Shown here: piece by piece, positions 8,969 through 16,855 of the stretch
Layout of the letters: each line of letters begins with the position of its first letter
Position numbering within the stretch: the stretch's first letter is position 1
Origin: a virus
Virus record (IMG/VR): IMGVR_UViG_3300027607_000131
Span: 1-45,995 of that record
Length of the DNA stretch: 45,995 nt
Reading direction: 5' to 3' (one strand)
Translations under genes and position numbers: made by a program
Notes under the pieces: model-generated
Seen by the model: only the letters and a program-made list of their open reading frames with translations
Told to the model about the DNA's origin: nothing
Database searches by the model: none

Positions 8969-9643
8969 TCATTCGTACCGGTACCAAATATCGCCATTAG
9001 ACCCGCCCGACGGCGCCGACGTTGAAACGGTGCGCAACCCGTCGCCGTTGGAATTGGACGCAAAGCGCGCTTCGGGGATCGTGCCCGCGTTCAGGTTTGA
9101 GGCGTCTTGGTAGTAGCTGCCTTCCTGGCCGTCCAAAAGATCCGCATCCAAACCATTGCCTGTCCCTTCGTCATGGGTGGCTGCGGTGCCCAGCCCCAAA
9201 TTTGTACGCGCGGTCACCGCATCGCTGGCGCCGGTGCCGCCATTGGCCACCGCCAGGTCCGTCCCCGACCAATTACCGTCATTGACCGAGGAAAGGGTGG
9301 CAAGACTCCCGAGCCCCAAATTGGTGCGTGCGGTTGCAGCCGTGACGTCAGAAAGATTGTTTGCAATCTGTGCATAGCGCCCATCGCCGGTCTGCCGGTT
9401 CAGCGCATCGGTTGCCAGCGTGGCATCCCCCAACGCCAAGATCTTCCTGTTGTTGAAATTGATGTCGGCGGTCGGTGAGTTTTGGCCGTCTTTGGTGAGC
9501 GCCACATTGAGCCCGGTTTTGAAATTGTCGAACTCGTCATCCATCTTCGTGGCCGAGATGACATTGTCGGGCGCACCTGCATCGCGATCATCAGTGAAAT
9601 CTTGATTGCGGTTGAAGGTGCCCGAGCCGTTCCATGGCGCCAT
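8969..9643 (-). CDS. Short tail fibre (shaft) protein C
   Basis: The 224-residue protein is the third member of the fibre family: WNGSGTFNRNQDFTDDRDAG at the start, then DALNRQTGDGRYAQIANNL, then NGGTGASDAVTARTNLGLG repeats. It lacks the IIINGDMR tip domain and stops after GDIWYRYE. The next gene starts at once after its stop, and that gene supplies a glycine-rich tip, so the two may form a split shaft-plus-tip fibre. A GAGGC ribosome site lies upstream. It diverges more from fibres A and B than they do from each other, so it is probably the older copy. Confidence 0.85.
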   Translation of the reverse strand: MAPWNGSGTFNRNQDFTDDRDAGAPDNVISATKMDDEFDNFKTGLNVALTKDGQNSPTADINFNNRKILALGDATLATDALNRQTGDGRYAQIANNLSDVTAATARTNLGLGSLATLSSVNDGNWSGTDLAVANGGTGASDAVTARTNLGLGTAATHDEGTGNGLDADLLDGQEGSYYQDASNLNAGTIPEARFASNSNGDGLRTVSTSAPSGGSNGDIWYRYE

Positions 9644-9766
9644 GATTGCCTCATGAAGTTGCTGTCAAAGAAGAGGTGTGTAGGAGTTGTTATGCTAACG
9701 CTCTACGGGATCGATTCGACGGATGATCGCTCGGCTTGCAGTTTGTTCAAGCTCAAGTCCGGAAGC

Positions 9767-10441
9767 CTACTTCCAAAACTCCCACCAGGCCGGTTCCAGT
9801 TCATCCATTTCTTCCGGCGTGCGGGGGACAACCGGTTCCGACCATGTAATTCTCTGAGAGGTTTGACCGCCCGGTCCCCACTCTTCGCGTTTTCGTTCCG
9901 GCGCCGTCGGGATATTGGTCCCCCACTTCTTGTTGAAATCCTCAATGAAGTGGCCGCCGAACAAGGAATGGAGATCGCTCTCATTTTCAATTTCGAAATA
10001 GATGCGTCCATCTCTGATGTAAGCGTCGCCGACAAAACTGCCTAAGAACTGTTGCTCCGCATTCGGATCAAGATATTCCCAATCCATATTGGCGCCGAAG
10101 TCGGTGTACGACCCGCCGTCAGGAGGGTGTCCGTCATATTTGCGGTAAATGGCATTGCGGATCTGCGCGACCATCGGCGAGCGCATAAAGCGCTGCGTGA
10201 ATTGATGCGACTCATCAAGCTCGCGATGTTCAGGACCTTTTTCCGTAAGCCATTCCCAGCCTAAGCGAAAGGCGGTGGGGTCGTCCGGCGTGCCGGTCAG
10301 CCATTCCCAGCCCTGATCAAAGGCCTTCCACGCGCCCTTTGCGCCCTCGTCAACCGTCTCCCGTACGGCTTTCAAATCGGCATTGCGCGCCAGCGTTTCC
10401 AAAAGATCCGATTTGACAGACGCCTCGTTCGATCGGGTCAT
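9767..10441 (-). CDS. Putative cargo/effector protein, family unknown
   Basis: A 224-residue protein starting MTRSNEASVKSDLLETLARN. The start at 10441 follows an AGAGG site; a longer frame upstream crosses a terminator and is rejected. Residues ~30-75 hold a twice-repeated tryptophan motif (GWEWLTG and GWEWLTE). The C-terminal half is beta-rich (FLGSFVGDAYIRDGRIYFEIE, then TSQRITWSEP) and looks like a compact enzymatic or toxin-like domain that I cannot name. The amphipathic N-terminal helix is broadly like that of other minus-strand inserts in this region. It lies between the fibre block and a four-helix membrane protein. It could instead be a minor virion protein. Confidence 0.7.
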   Translation of the reverse strand: MTRSNEASVKSDLLETLARNADLKAVRETVDEGAKGAWKAFDQGWEWLTGTPDDPTAFRLGWEWLTEKGPEHRELDESHQFTQRFMRSPMVAQIRNAIYRKYDGHPPDGGSYTDFGANMDWEYLDPNAEQQFLGSFVGDAYIRDGRIYFEIENESDLHSLFGGHFIEDFNKKWGTNIPTAPERKREEWGPGGQTSQRITWSEPVVPRTPEEMDELEPAWWEFWK

Positions 10442-10527
10442 GCCGTACCTCTCAATTTCGGGGAAGGAATCAGATATTGCGGCAACACTCCGCGGCCGAA
10501 GATCAGGGCCGGCGCAGCAGCGCGCAC

Positions 10528-10548
10528 AAAAAAGCGCCCTTTGGGCGC
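10528..10548 (-). terminator. Rho-independent terminator
   Basis: On the minus strand the sequence reads GCGCCC-AAA-GGGCGC followed by six T residues, a perfect six-pair GC hairpin with a T-run. It lies upstream of the gene starting at 10441 and downstream of the box at 10568, so it either ends transcripts from the 11226 side or acts as an attenuator for 10441. Confidence 0.75.
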
Positions 10549-10567
10549 ATTTGTGATCATCATTTAT

Positions 10568-10618
10568 GTGTACGGACCGTATCGATTCGTGCGCGCGTGC
10601 GCAAGAAAACAAAGGTCA
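10568..10618 (-). promoter_or_regulatory. Conserved intergenic box (TCCGTACAC type) with flanking homology
   Basis: The plus strand shows GTGTACGGA at 10568-10576; the minus strand reads ATACGGTCCGTACACATAAAT. The 50 bases to its right match those beside the box at 16411 (shared ATACGGT, a GC-rich dyad, and TTTG..TTTCCTTTG-like ends). It lies 126 bases upstream of the gene at 10441 on the minus strand. A late promoter or operator is likely but no -35/-10 pair is evident. The rest of the 10442-10821 gap holds only the terminator. Confidence 0.5.
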
Positions 10619-10821
10619 ATGCACAGTCGCTTTTCTTGAGTTGTCGAGCGGTTCTCTCCCCTCGGTTCGGTCTTTGTGATCGCGGCCTACGTCCTTTTGG
10701 TATTTGTCTTTTGGAAGAACGTTTTCGAGACGGTCCGGGCACTTTGCACATTCAATTGACGCTGTTCGTCAATCCAAACGGCATTGAAAAACTCTTCGCA
10801 CCGGTTCAAAGGGGATCGGCG

Positions 10822-11226
10822 TCAGCGTTCTGCGAACCGCGTCAGCGCAACATAAGTCAAGGCTGCGATGCCTGCACAAATATAGGCCGCGGCAAACAGC
10901 AGCCAATTCCCCGGCTCGACCAAAAACTCAAGTGGTTCGACACCCTGAAACTGAAAGGCAATGAAAACGAAGATCAATGCCGCCACAAATGGCAGGTACC
11001 AAGCCGCACGCCGAAGATCGTTATGAATATAATTCTGCATCAAGCTGAATAGAACGAACATCACCAGAAAAACGGGCAGACTTCCAATGAGGACGGCCAC
11101 GAAGGAGAGTGTCACCCAGGCGCCTTCAAACGGAAGAAAGAGCAAAGGCACCAAAGGCACGAAAACGCCCACCAAATAAGCAAAAAACAGACGGAGAGTT
11201 CTGGATCTCGCAAGCGCGCCAAACAT
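10822..11226 (-). CDS. Four-helix integral membrane protein
   Basis: A 134-residue protein starting MFGALARSRTLRLFFAYLVG; the ATG at 11226 follows a GGAGG site. Four hydrophobic segments lie near residues 12-32, 35-65, 75-95 and 108-128. It is a paralogue of the protein at 45579: both have R-L-x-x-x-YLVGV at the first helix, a second long helix pair ending with a histidine pair (Y.H.DL / VHRHL), and an A..Y.fv..+R end. Function unknown. A phage-encoded holin or superinfection-exclusion protein is possible, but the four-helix layout is not diagnostic. It sits between two putative cargo genes on the late strand. Confidence 0.7.
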   Translation of the reverse strand: MFGALARSRTLRLFFAYLVGVFVPLVPLLFLPFEGAWVTLSFVAVLIGSLPVFLVMFVLFSLMQNYIHNDLRRAAWYLPFVAALIFVFIAFQFQGVEPLEFLVEPGNWLLFAAAYICAGIAALTYVALTRFAER

Positions 11227-11304
11227 TAAAGGTGCCTCCACATGTTGCGCCCTGAGTATAGTGGCCGCGGCGGTTCTCATAAATGGGCGAACGCGCGCTA
11301 TGAT

Positions 11305-11859
11305 CTAGTCGTAGTCGTCTTCTAAACGATCCCGCATCCGATCGACATTGGAACCCCAAAGCCAATCCGCGAGATCCTCGTTCAAATCGGGTAACAAACC
11401 TTCGCCGGTGCCGTGGGTTTCGATGTAGAATTTGCCATCCTTCTCAAGAACGCGCCGGTCAATTCGCCCCGGAGCCAAAAGATGCCACCCGGTTACATTA
11501 GAGACTGTACCGGTGTCTTCGTCCACTTCATGATTGACCCAACCAAGCGGAAAAATAAATGTGGAGTCGCCTTCTTCGACTTCGTGGCGGCCATAGCGCA
11601 AAGGAGCCGCGTACAGCTTCAATACTCTTTCGGCATTGTCAAAATCGCACCAGTCATCCTCCGCGGAATCGCACAGCTCATGGGTACGCGTGTAATCATG
11701 AGAACCAAATAAATCTGGAAACCAGCCCTCATCGTCATCTTCTTCTATGTTGCCTGCTCCCGCACCGGACATCTGTGCCAACTGAATGCGCCGGTACTCT
11801 GGGAGCGCATGGAACTCCAACATATTCTTAATCCGATCTATTTCTGCGACTTGGCTCAT
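11305..11859 (-). CDS. Putative cargo/effector protein, acidic, family unknown
   Basis: A 184-residue, strongly acidic protein starting MSQVAEIDRIKNMLEFHALP, with a GAAAGGA site before the ATG. A short linker of glycine and acidic residues (GAGAGNIEEDDDEGW) separates the N-terminal helix from a C-terminal domain with PLGWVNHEVDE and LEKDGKFYIETHGTGEG. The DGKFYIE element recalls DGRIYFE in the protein at 9767, so the two may share a fold, but the match is short. No signal peptide. Position on the late strand among virion genes, and lack of any structural-family signature, are why I group it with the cargo set. Confidence 0.65.
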   Translation of the reverse strand: MSQVAEIDRIKNMLEFHALPEYRRIQLAQMSGAGAGNIEEDDDEGWFPDLFGSHDYTRTHELCDSAEDDWCDFDNAERVLKLYAAPLRYGRHEVEEGDSTFIFPLGWVNHEVDEDTGTVSNVTGWHLLAPGRIDRRVLEKDGKFYIETHGTGEGLLPDLNEDLADWLWGSNVDRMRDRLEDDYD

Positions 11860-11927
11860 CTGCAGTCCTTTCGTCGATTTGAGTGAAAGTTGGTTCGCTG
11901 TTCACGAAGAGTAAGCTTACTGCCTAC

Positions 11928-12599
11928 CTATTTAATCAGTTTACGGATTGTTAGCAAATAGGACGTGACCTCGCCGACCTGTATCAGCGGTGTGCAATCT
12001 TCGATATGCAGGCCGGCCGCCCGCGTCATGCGGTCAAACGTGTCGATGGGCGGCTCGGGGCGCCGGTCGTAACACTGCCCGACGATAAAGACATCGCGGG
12101 CAAATGGCTCCACTTCCTGGATCAACAGCACCGCATCGCCGGTGAGATAATCGCCGATGGTTTGGTAGAACCGCTCATGCACGCGCCAGCCCCGGTCGCT
12201 AGGGCGCAGATCGCGGGCCATCATCGCGCCGGCCGGATGGCCCGGTTGCAGGTTGCAATAGTTTGGTGGATTGCCGATCACCAGATCAAACTGCAGATCG
12301 CGCGGCACGCTGTCGAGATTGTCGGAAACAAAGTGGCGCACTTCATCGCCACGCCCCATCGCCTCACCAATGCAGTCGGAAACGGCCATGGCCTCCCGAT
12401 TGATGTCGGCGAGGGACAGCCGCTCGACCAGATCGCGCTCGAGCAACTCAAAGCCCATTTCACCGAGCCCGGCACACCATTCGAACGCGTGGCCGAACCG
12501 GCGGCCCCGCGCCCGCACATGCGCCGCCACCACATCCGCGATCGGCTCTTTGAGGAGACGACCGCCGCCGTCGAGACGGTTGTAAAGAGAAGCGGCCAT
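11928..12599 (-). CDS. Class I SAM-dependent methyltransferase with NPPN motif
   Basis: The 223-residue protein has a Rossmann motif I (FEWCAGLGEMGF, residues ~39-50), an acidic motif II (SLADINREA, ~62-70) and motif IV IGNPPNY (~108-114). The NPP[YF]-type motif is that of enzymes that methylate exocyclic or amide nitrogens: N6-adenine in DNA or RNA, or glutamine in proteins (HemK/PrmC group). The fourth motif position here is N-Y rather than Y/F directly after PP, a small deviation. A GAGGAG site lies upstream. No target-recognition domain is seen, so substrate is open: phage DNA protection, rRNA, or a protein. A repeat-rich, gene-poor stretch follows on its upstream side. Confidence 0.8.
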   Translation of the reverse strand: MAASLYNRLDGGGRLLKEPIADVVAAHVRARGRRFGHAFEWCAGLGEMGFELLERDLVERLSLADINREAMAVSDCIGEAMGRGDEVRHFVSDNLDSVPRDLQFDLVIGNPPNYCNLQPGHPAGAMMARDLRPSDRGWRVHERFYQTIGDYLTGDAVLLIQEVEPFARDVFIVGQCYDRRPEPPIDTFDRMTRAAGLHIEDCTPLIQVGEVTSYLLTIRKLIK

Positions 12600-12732
12600 T
12601 CTTTCTCCTCAATATTTCTGCATAAAGATCAATCGAGCGGCGCCGAACCGGCACTTGAGCATTTTTGAGGTTTCAGAACCGGTGGGAAAAGGCTTGAGCA
12701 GCGTTTGAAGCAACCGCCCGCGAAACGGCGTA

Positions 12733-13130
12733 TCGCTGGAATGAAAGTTCCGTCAACGACTCATTGTGTTGCAGATGAACAGGCGGACCGGATAACATAT
12801 CCAGTCCGGCGCTGGCCTCGCCGCAACATCGCTCATCCCGACGAAAGTCGGGGTGAAATGCCGGTCCAGCAAAAAGGCCGGATCGTGAAGCTCCAGTGGA
12901 GCTTCACAAGGGTAGTGAACGCGCGAAGCGCTGGGTGCGGTCATTTCGGAGCGCACCTCAGGAGATGCCGGTTTTCACCGGCATGAGCGGTGTCTGGACT
13001 TTTCGCCCTCGCTGGACTGGGTTTGTAACCCAGTCCAACCATTCAGTTACTGGACAAAAAATACCGCCAACACTCATTGTGCTGCAGATTCACTGGCGGA
13101 CTGGACAAAACATCAAGTCCGGCATCGGGG
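12733..13130. repeat. Cluster of palindromic repeats, family 1 (copies R1 and R2) and hairpins
   Basis: Two degenerate copies of one repeat lie at 12733-12815 and 13005-13130, with a third at 13501. Shared words are CACTCATTGTG(C/T)TGCAGAT, GGCGGAC(T/C)GGA and AGTCCGGC. Inside are several perfect stems: GGACTGGGTT-TGT-AACCCAGTCC near 13015, TGAAGCTCC-AGT-GGAGCTTCA (12886-12906) and ATGCCGGT-TTTC-ACCGGCAT (12965-12984). A dyad CCCGAC-GAAA-GTCGGG sits near 12838. This is a REP/BIME-type array. Apart from the small gene at 13147 no gene is seen between 12600 and 13725. Confidence 0.75.
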
Positions 13131-13146
13131 ACGGGAACATAGTAAC

Positions 13147-13305
13147 CTAACTCGGCCCATTTGGTCCGTACGCACACTTAGCGGCTTCATAGTCCCAAGC
13201 CCCACCGGCATCTAAACAAGTGTCGATCTGAATAAACGGAACCAGCCATACGGCACACACGATGCCGAACAAAAAACACAAGACTAACACGACTGTCCAC
13301 TTCAC
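13147..13305 (-). CDS. Small membrane-anchored protein with cysteine pair
   Basis: A 52-residue protein starting at GTG 13305 (VKWTVVLVLCFLFG), preceded by GAGGA nine bases upstream. One transmembrane helix spans residues ~3-24, followed by IQIDTCLDAGGAWDYEAAKC. The CLD.GG.WDY....C pattern occurs in many short hypothetical proteins of Proteobacteria and suggests a small disulphide loop in the periplasm. A longer start at 13359 is possible but gives an arginine-rich leader that looks unnatural. It is bracketed by repeat copies R2 and R3 and may be a host or phage accessory gene. Confidence 0.55.
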   Translation of the reverse strand: MKWTVVLVLCFLFGIVCAVWLVPFIQIDTCLDAGGAWDYEAAKCAYGPNGPS

Positions 13306-13500
13306 TGTCGCCGTCCTCAATAGCGCGGATCGAGTCCTTTGGGACGATAGGCCTGACATATTCTGCCTGCAAGAATGTGCTGAATTTGCGGCGCCATTCC
13401 GTCTCTGTCCGAAGGCGGTGTGATTTATCCGTCGAACAACGGGATCTGGTCCCGCAACCTCTGAGCGCGCAGAGCGTGTAACGGCATTCCAGTTACGGCC

Positions 13501-13624
13501 TCTCGCTGGACTGGGTTTGCAACTCAGTCCAACTATTCAGTTGCTGCAACAAAAATATCGCCATCGACTCAATGTCGTGCCGGTGAACAGGCGGACTGGA
13601 TAACATATCCAGTCCGGCGTCGGG
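13501..13624. repeat. Palindromic repeat family 1, copy R3
   Basis: This copy matches 13005-13130 over its whole length (CTCGCTGGACTGGGTTTG, CAGTCCAAC.ATTCAGTT, then GGCGGACTGGA). It contains a perfect eleven-pair stem CGGACTGGATA-ACA-TATCCAGTCCG at about 13591-13615. It lies about 100 bases before the lipoprotein gene at 13726. The remainder of the 13306-13725 gap shows no gene. Confidence 0.75.
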
Positions 13625-13725
13625 CTGGTCCAAGCACGACAAACAAAGTCGCATCAGAAAGCGGGCCGCGCCCAATTGAACTGCTTCGCCCAATTGCGCT
13701 ATGGTTGCGCAAAAGGGAGAGATTT

Positions 13726-14109
13726 ATGGGACGGTCGATAATTTTGTTTGTGTGTTTGTCTGTTTGCTCAATTGTCTTGTCCGCGTGCGAGACGTCAACC
13801 GCACCTATCACCGATGCCAAGCGTGCAAACGAGGCCAAGTGGCAAGAATTCTTTGAACTATGGATTGGTGCTCCCGAGTCTGAGCTCGTAAGCACATGGG
13901 GCACTCCGGAAGACGTATATGAGGCCGCAGACGGCACCCGTATCCTGACCTATAATGTAAACCGTACCCAGACGACAGACGGTGACTTTTGGGGTAGGGA
14001 TGGTCAGTACTACACTGGACAAACCGTAAGAAGGGAGTGCAATATCGCTGTGACCATCTCTCAACAAACTGTGCAAAAGCTTCGTCGCGTCGGTAACAGT
14101 TGCTTCTGA
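13726..14109 (+). CDS. Outer-membrane-type lipoprotein, BamE/SmpA-like fold (copy 1)
   Basis: The 127-residue product starts at ATG 13726 with GGGAG eight bases upstream. It has a lipoprotein signal with lipobox LSAC (Cys21). The mature part has the pattern W.G.PESELVSTWGTPEDVYEA.DGTRILTYNVNR, i.e. 'G.s...V...WG.P......dG..il.Y', typical of the SmpA/OmlA/BamE beta-beta-alpha fold. A conserved cysteine pair follows (RRECNIAV and GNSCF). It is a clear paralogue of the lipoprotein at 41428. Both are on the plus strand and both point tail-to-tail into a minus-strand gene (here 14178). It may be a moron altering the envelope or a partner of the neighbouring gene. Confidence 0.78.
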   Translation: MGRSIILFVCLSVCSIVLSACETSTAPITDAKRANEAKWQEFFELWIGAPESELVSTWGTPEDVYEAADGTRILTYNVNRTQTTDGDFWGRDGQYYTGQTVRRECNIAVTISQQTVQKLRRVGNSCF

Positions 14110-14177
14110 CGTGAATTGCATTGCGAATTTTTGAAGTGTTCTCATTCAATGAGGTGCAGCTAGTTCCTTGTCTTAAC

Positions 14178-14786
14178 CTAAGGCTTTCCTTTACTGCTCT
14201 GAGGTGTGTTCCTTATACGGAACAACTCATCTAACAGGCTATTCGTTAGACTGCTTGTATCGTACGCGCCCGCTTTAATTGCCTTTCGTCGTGCTATTCC
14301 AGCAAGCAATGAATCGATCCCTCGTGAAGCATTTTGAAGCGCAGCAGGTCCACCATGTCCCACAATTGATCGACTCGCGGCCCTTTCCTTTTCGTCCGCA
14401 AGATCTACAAACCCTCTTCCTTCATTATAAAGCCTTACTTTTTCGTCAATCGTGTCTTGAGGGATGGTTGAATTATCAGGATCTCTTTCTTTTTGTGCGG
14501 CCTCATCATCCATTTCCTCCCGCAACCTTACGTTTCGCGTTCGGCTGTCGGCAGAAGCATGCGCGATCGATTTGGGGGTTGTTGTATGAGCACCGGCGAG
14601 TTCCACCAGCTCGTCTCCGACATCACTGCCTGCCATATCAACCTGTGGCGGCTTCAGTCCTGTCAGCGTTACTTGGTTGTCCATTTGACGCAATTCAAGC
14701 ATCGCATCTTTAAGCGCATCGACACCTTCTTCTTTGAGGCTTCCAAACGGGGAATATTCGACATATCCAGAGTATTTCGCCGCCAT
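14178..14786 (-). CDS. Putative cargo or minor virion protein, coupled to S74 protein
   Basis: The 202-residue protein starts at ATG 14786, one base after the TGA of the S74 gene, with the ribosome site AAAGGAT inside that gene, so the two are translated together. The sequence is largely helical and charged (EEGVDALKDAMLELRQMDNQV; LREEMDDEAAQKERD) with a C-terminal SSLTNSLLDELFRIRN helix. A glycine/alanine segment lies near residues 140-165. No catalytic motif or signal peptide. Tight coupling to a virion gene suggests it is assembled into the particle. It is more AT-rich than the capsid genes. Confidence 0.68.
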   Translation of the reverse strand: MAAKYSGYVEYSPFGSLKEEGVDALKDAMLELRQMDNQVTLTGLKPPQVDMAGSDVGDELVELAGAHTTTPKSIAHASADSRTRNVRLREEMDDEAAQKERDPDNSTIPQDTIDEKVRLYNEGRGFVDLADEKERAASRSIVGHGGPAALQNASRGIDSLLAGIARRKAIKAGAYDTSSLTNSLLDELFRIRNTPQSSKGKP

Positions 14787-14787
14787 A

Positions 14788-16137
14788 TCAGATCCTTTCA
14801 GCAACTTTGGTTGAGTTTGTATTTGCGGTTTCTTGTGATGAGGAGGGCCATTCGGCCAAGCGTTGCTCCAGCCGGTCGATTTTCTCTGCCAGTTCCTGCA
14901 TCGCTTTGAGCGTCACGCCCATCACATCAACCGGCGACAGGGTGATGCCATCGCCCACGCCGAAAGCATCCCGGAAATGTTCCGCCATCGGACCAATGTG
15001 ACGATTACGGTCTGCGAAACGTTCGTCATAGCGCCACGTGCCGATCGGTACATGAACGAGCGTGTCCAAAACCGGCGAAGCCACGGCCCATTCTTCCTTG
15101 AACGAAGAGTGAGAGAACGGAATAGCACCGATAATGGAACCAGCAAGCTGACCAATACCTTGCGCCTGCGCATTGGCTTGCTGCGCCTGAATTTGATAGT
15201 TCTGCATCGCTGCATCGTGCGAACGATAGGTCGCGCCCATAATATCCGGCGCTGCAGTGGAGTACATTGGAATGCCGCCAAGCTGATAACTCGGCAGGGC
15301 CGCACGCCCGGTAACCGCGGCACTTGCTTCGTTGACCGCTTGGTTCCGCTGAGCAAGCCGTTCGGTGGCGCCTGTCTGGCGCGCTTGATTCTGCAAGCTG
15401 GCGTTAAGCTGGGCTTCACTCAAGGCTTGCTGACGGCGGACCTGATCGGCTGCTAGTTGGTTCTGCATCGATTGATTGCCGAATTGCGCGGCTTGCAGGT
15501 CCACACCGAATATGCGGGAGGCTTCCGCCCCACCTGCCGCCACGGCCTGGTCGGCGATGCGCTGGCGCGCCTCATTCTGGTTGCGCGAAAGCTGCGCCAT
15601 TTCGTAATCCCAGGCTTGGGAATCACGCGGGATACCCCGGTCGCGTAAATTCTGTTCAAGATCTTGCTGCGCGCGTGCAAAACCGGGTTCAAGCAGCGAG
15701 GCGGAGCGGTTGTACAAGGATTGTTCCACCCGGTCGCGCGCCGAGTTCGATCTGTCAACGCTGGTGTTCAAGGCCACAGCATTGAGCGCCGGCAGGCTGC
15801 TCATATCGATACTGCCCACTTGGCTCGGCAACCCGTCATAGGTGAAGGGCGTGGTGGGCACGCCGCTGACCAGCTGACCAGCACGGTTCGCCAGATCGAG
15901 TGCAACACTCTGGCTCTTGTCGAACAGCGCCTGCTGGGTGGGCCCCAAGGTCGTGACCTTGTGGATAGGAATGCCTTCCCAATCCCTTTGATAGCTAATG
16001 TTGATGCCCGGCGCGGTTTCCGAGATGCGGTTGTACCGGAAATTGGTCTTCATGGCCGCCAGGTTTGCGGCCGCTTGCGCATTGGCGGTGGCCACGGGAT
16101 CCGGCGGCGGCGGGGGAGACGGCGATTTTTTACCCAT
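14788..16137 (-). CDS. Phage structural protein with C-terminal peptidase S74-type chaperone domain
   Basis: The 449-residue product starts at ATG 16137 (MGKKSPSPPPPPDPVATANA) after an AGAAGGA site; the frame extends upstream but without signal. A proline leader, then helix-rich sequence with TTLGPTQQALFDKSQ, recurs in tail proteins of short-tailed phages such as the BPP-1 group. Residues ~150-340 form long glutamine/alanine coiled-coil. The last ~90 residues (SFKEEWAV, IGTWRYDE, RHIGPMAEHFRDAFG, SPVDVMGVTLKAMQEL, coiled coil) match the S74 intramolecular chaperone, which trimerises fibres and may cleave itself off. The usual SDrrlK cleavage start is altered to HSSFKEE, so cleavage is uncertain. 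Confidence 0.82.
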   Translation of the reverse strand: MGKKSPSPPPPPDPVATANAQAAANLAAMKTNFRYNRISETAPGINISYQRDWEGIPIHKVTTLGPTQQALFDKSQSVALDLANRAGQLVSGVPTTPFTYDGLPSQVGSIDMSSLPALNAVALNTSVDRSNSARDRVEQSLYNRSASLLEPGFARAQQDLEQNLRDRGIPRDSQAWDYEMAQLSRNQNEARQRIADQAVAAGGAEASRIFGVDLQAAQFGNQSMQNQLAADQVRRQQALSEAQLNASLQNQARQTGATERLAQRNQAVNEASAAVTGRAALPSYQLGGIPMYSTAAPDIMGATYRSHDAAMQNYQIQAQQANAQAQGIGQLAGSIIGAIPFSHSSFKEEWAVASPVLDTLVHVPIGTWRYDERFADRNRHIGPMAEHFRDAFGVGDGITLSPVDVMGVTLKAMQELAEKIDRLEQRLAEWPSSSQETANTNSTKVAERI

Positions 16138-16855
16138 CTTGGTCCTTCTCTCTTTCAAAAATCGGGTTGGCGTGCAAACGAGTTTGCGAAGCGGCGAAAA
16201 CCGGAAACGCCGCTTCTTACTCCGTATACGTATTTTTACTATTCGCAGCTGCGCAGCATGGAATTCTGCGGCCATGCGCGCTGTTGGGCGCCCTGATGGG
16301 ACAAGTCCCGCCCTACAGGCCGAAGCCGATCGGGCACCGTGCCTTCGGCTATCGAGCGTAAAAATGCCAGAAAACGCAGCGCTGGAGGCGCATGTCTGAG
16401 CCTCAATTGCGTGTACGCACCGTATCCGACTCGGCTTTTCGCCGCAAACAAACAAAGGCCGCCCGGAAAGCGGGCGTGCGCCCTCTCTCCTTAGATTCTT
16501 TGTTTATTTTGTTCTTTATTCTATGTGCCCCGGGTCGTGCCGGGGGTTGTATGCGGCGGTGAGTCAGGGTCTGTACCTGTGGCACACCCGCGCGCCGAAA
16601 ACGCCTAAGCCAGTCAAGCGTTTGCGCAGTCCGCGCACCTGCCAGTGGCAAACACGCGCGCTGTGTGCGGATCATCGGCTTTTGTGCGCTTCGGTGTGCC
16701 GGATTTTTCCGTCTGCGCTCCGATGTGAATCAATTGGGTCAGACCCTATTGCCACGCCATCACATCCACCCGCAGCACTGTGACCGCCATCACAGTCCGG
16801 CAAAAAAGAATCACCTGCAATTGCGCGGTGCACGTGCGCGGCGTACACTTTTGCC
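16138..16855. other. 718-base divergent gap with regulatory boxes and repeat fragments
   Basis: No gene is supported here. It holds an inverted copy of the box (plus-strand TCCGTATACGTATTT, 16221-16235), a partial family-2 repeat (GGGACAAGTCCCGCCCTAC, 16298-16316), a minus-oriented box (GTGTACGCA, 16411-16419) whose 50-base flank matches 10568-10618, and a half-site of the GGGTCAGACCCTATTG palindrome (16737-16752). It separates the S74 gene from the divergent membrane gene at 16856. Confidence 0.6.
16411..16461 (-). promoter_or_regulatory. Conserved intergenic box upstream of S74 gene
   Basis: The minus strand reads GATACGGTGCGTACACGCAATT, matching GATACGGTCCGTACACATAAAT of 10568 in 16 of 22 positions, and the flanking CCTTTGTTT...TTGCG word is shared as well. 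It lies 274 bases before the start at 16137. Likely promoter or operator; mechanism unknown. Confidence 0.5.

Noticed and set aside
10442-10612. Extended N-terminus for the gene at 9767
   Set aside because: It would run through a perfect terminator hairpin and adds a cysteine/arginine-rich stretch with no ribosome site.
12006-12668. Long plus-strand open frame of about 220 codons
   Set aside because: It is antisense to the methyltransferase at 11928, which has clear motifs and a ribosome site; the plus frame has no family signature.
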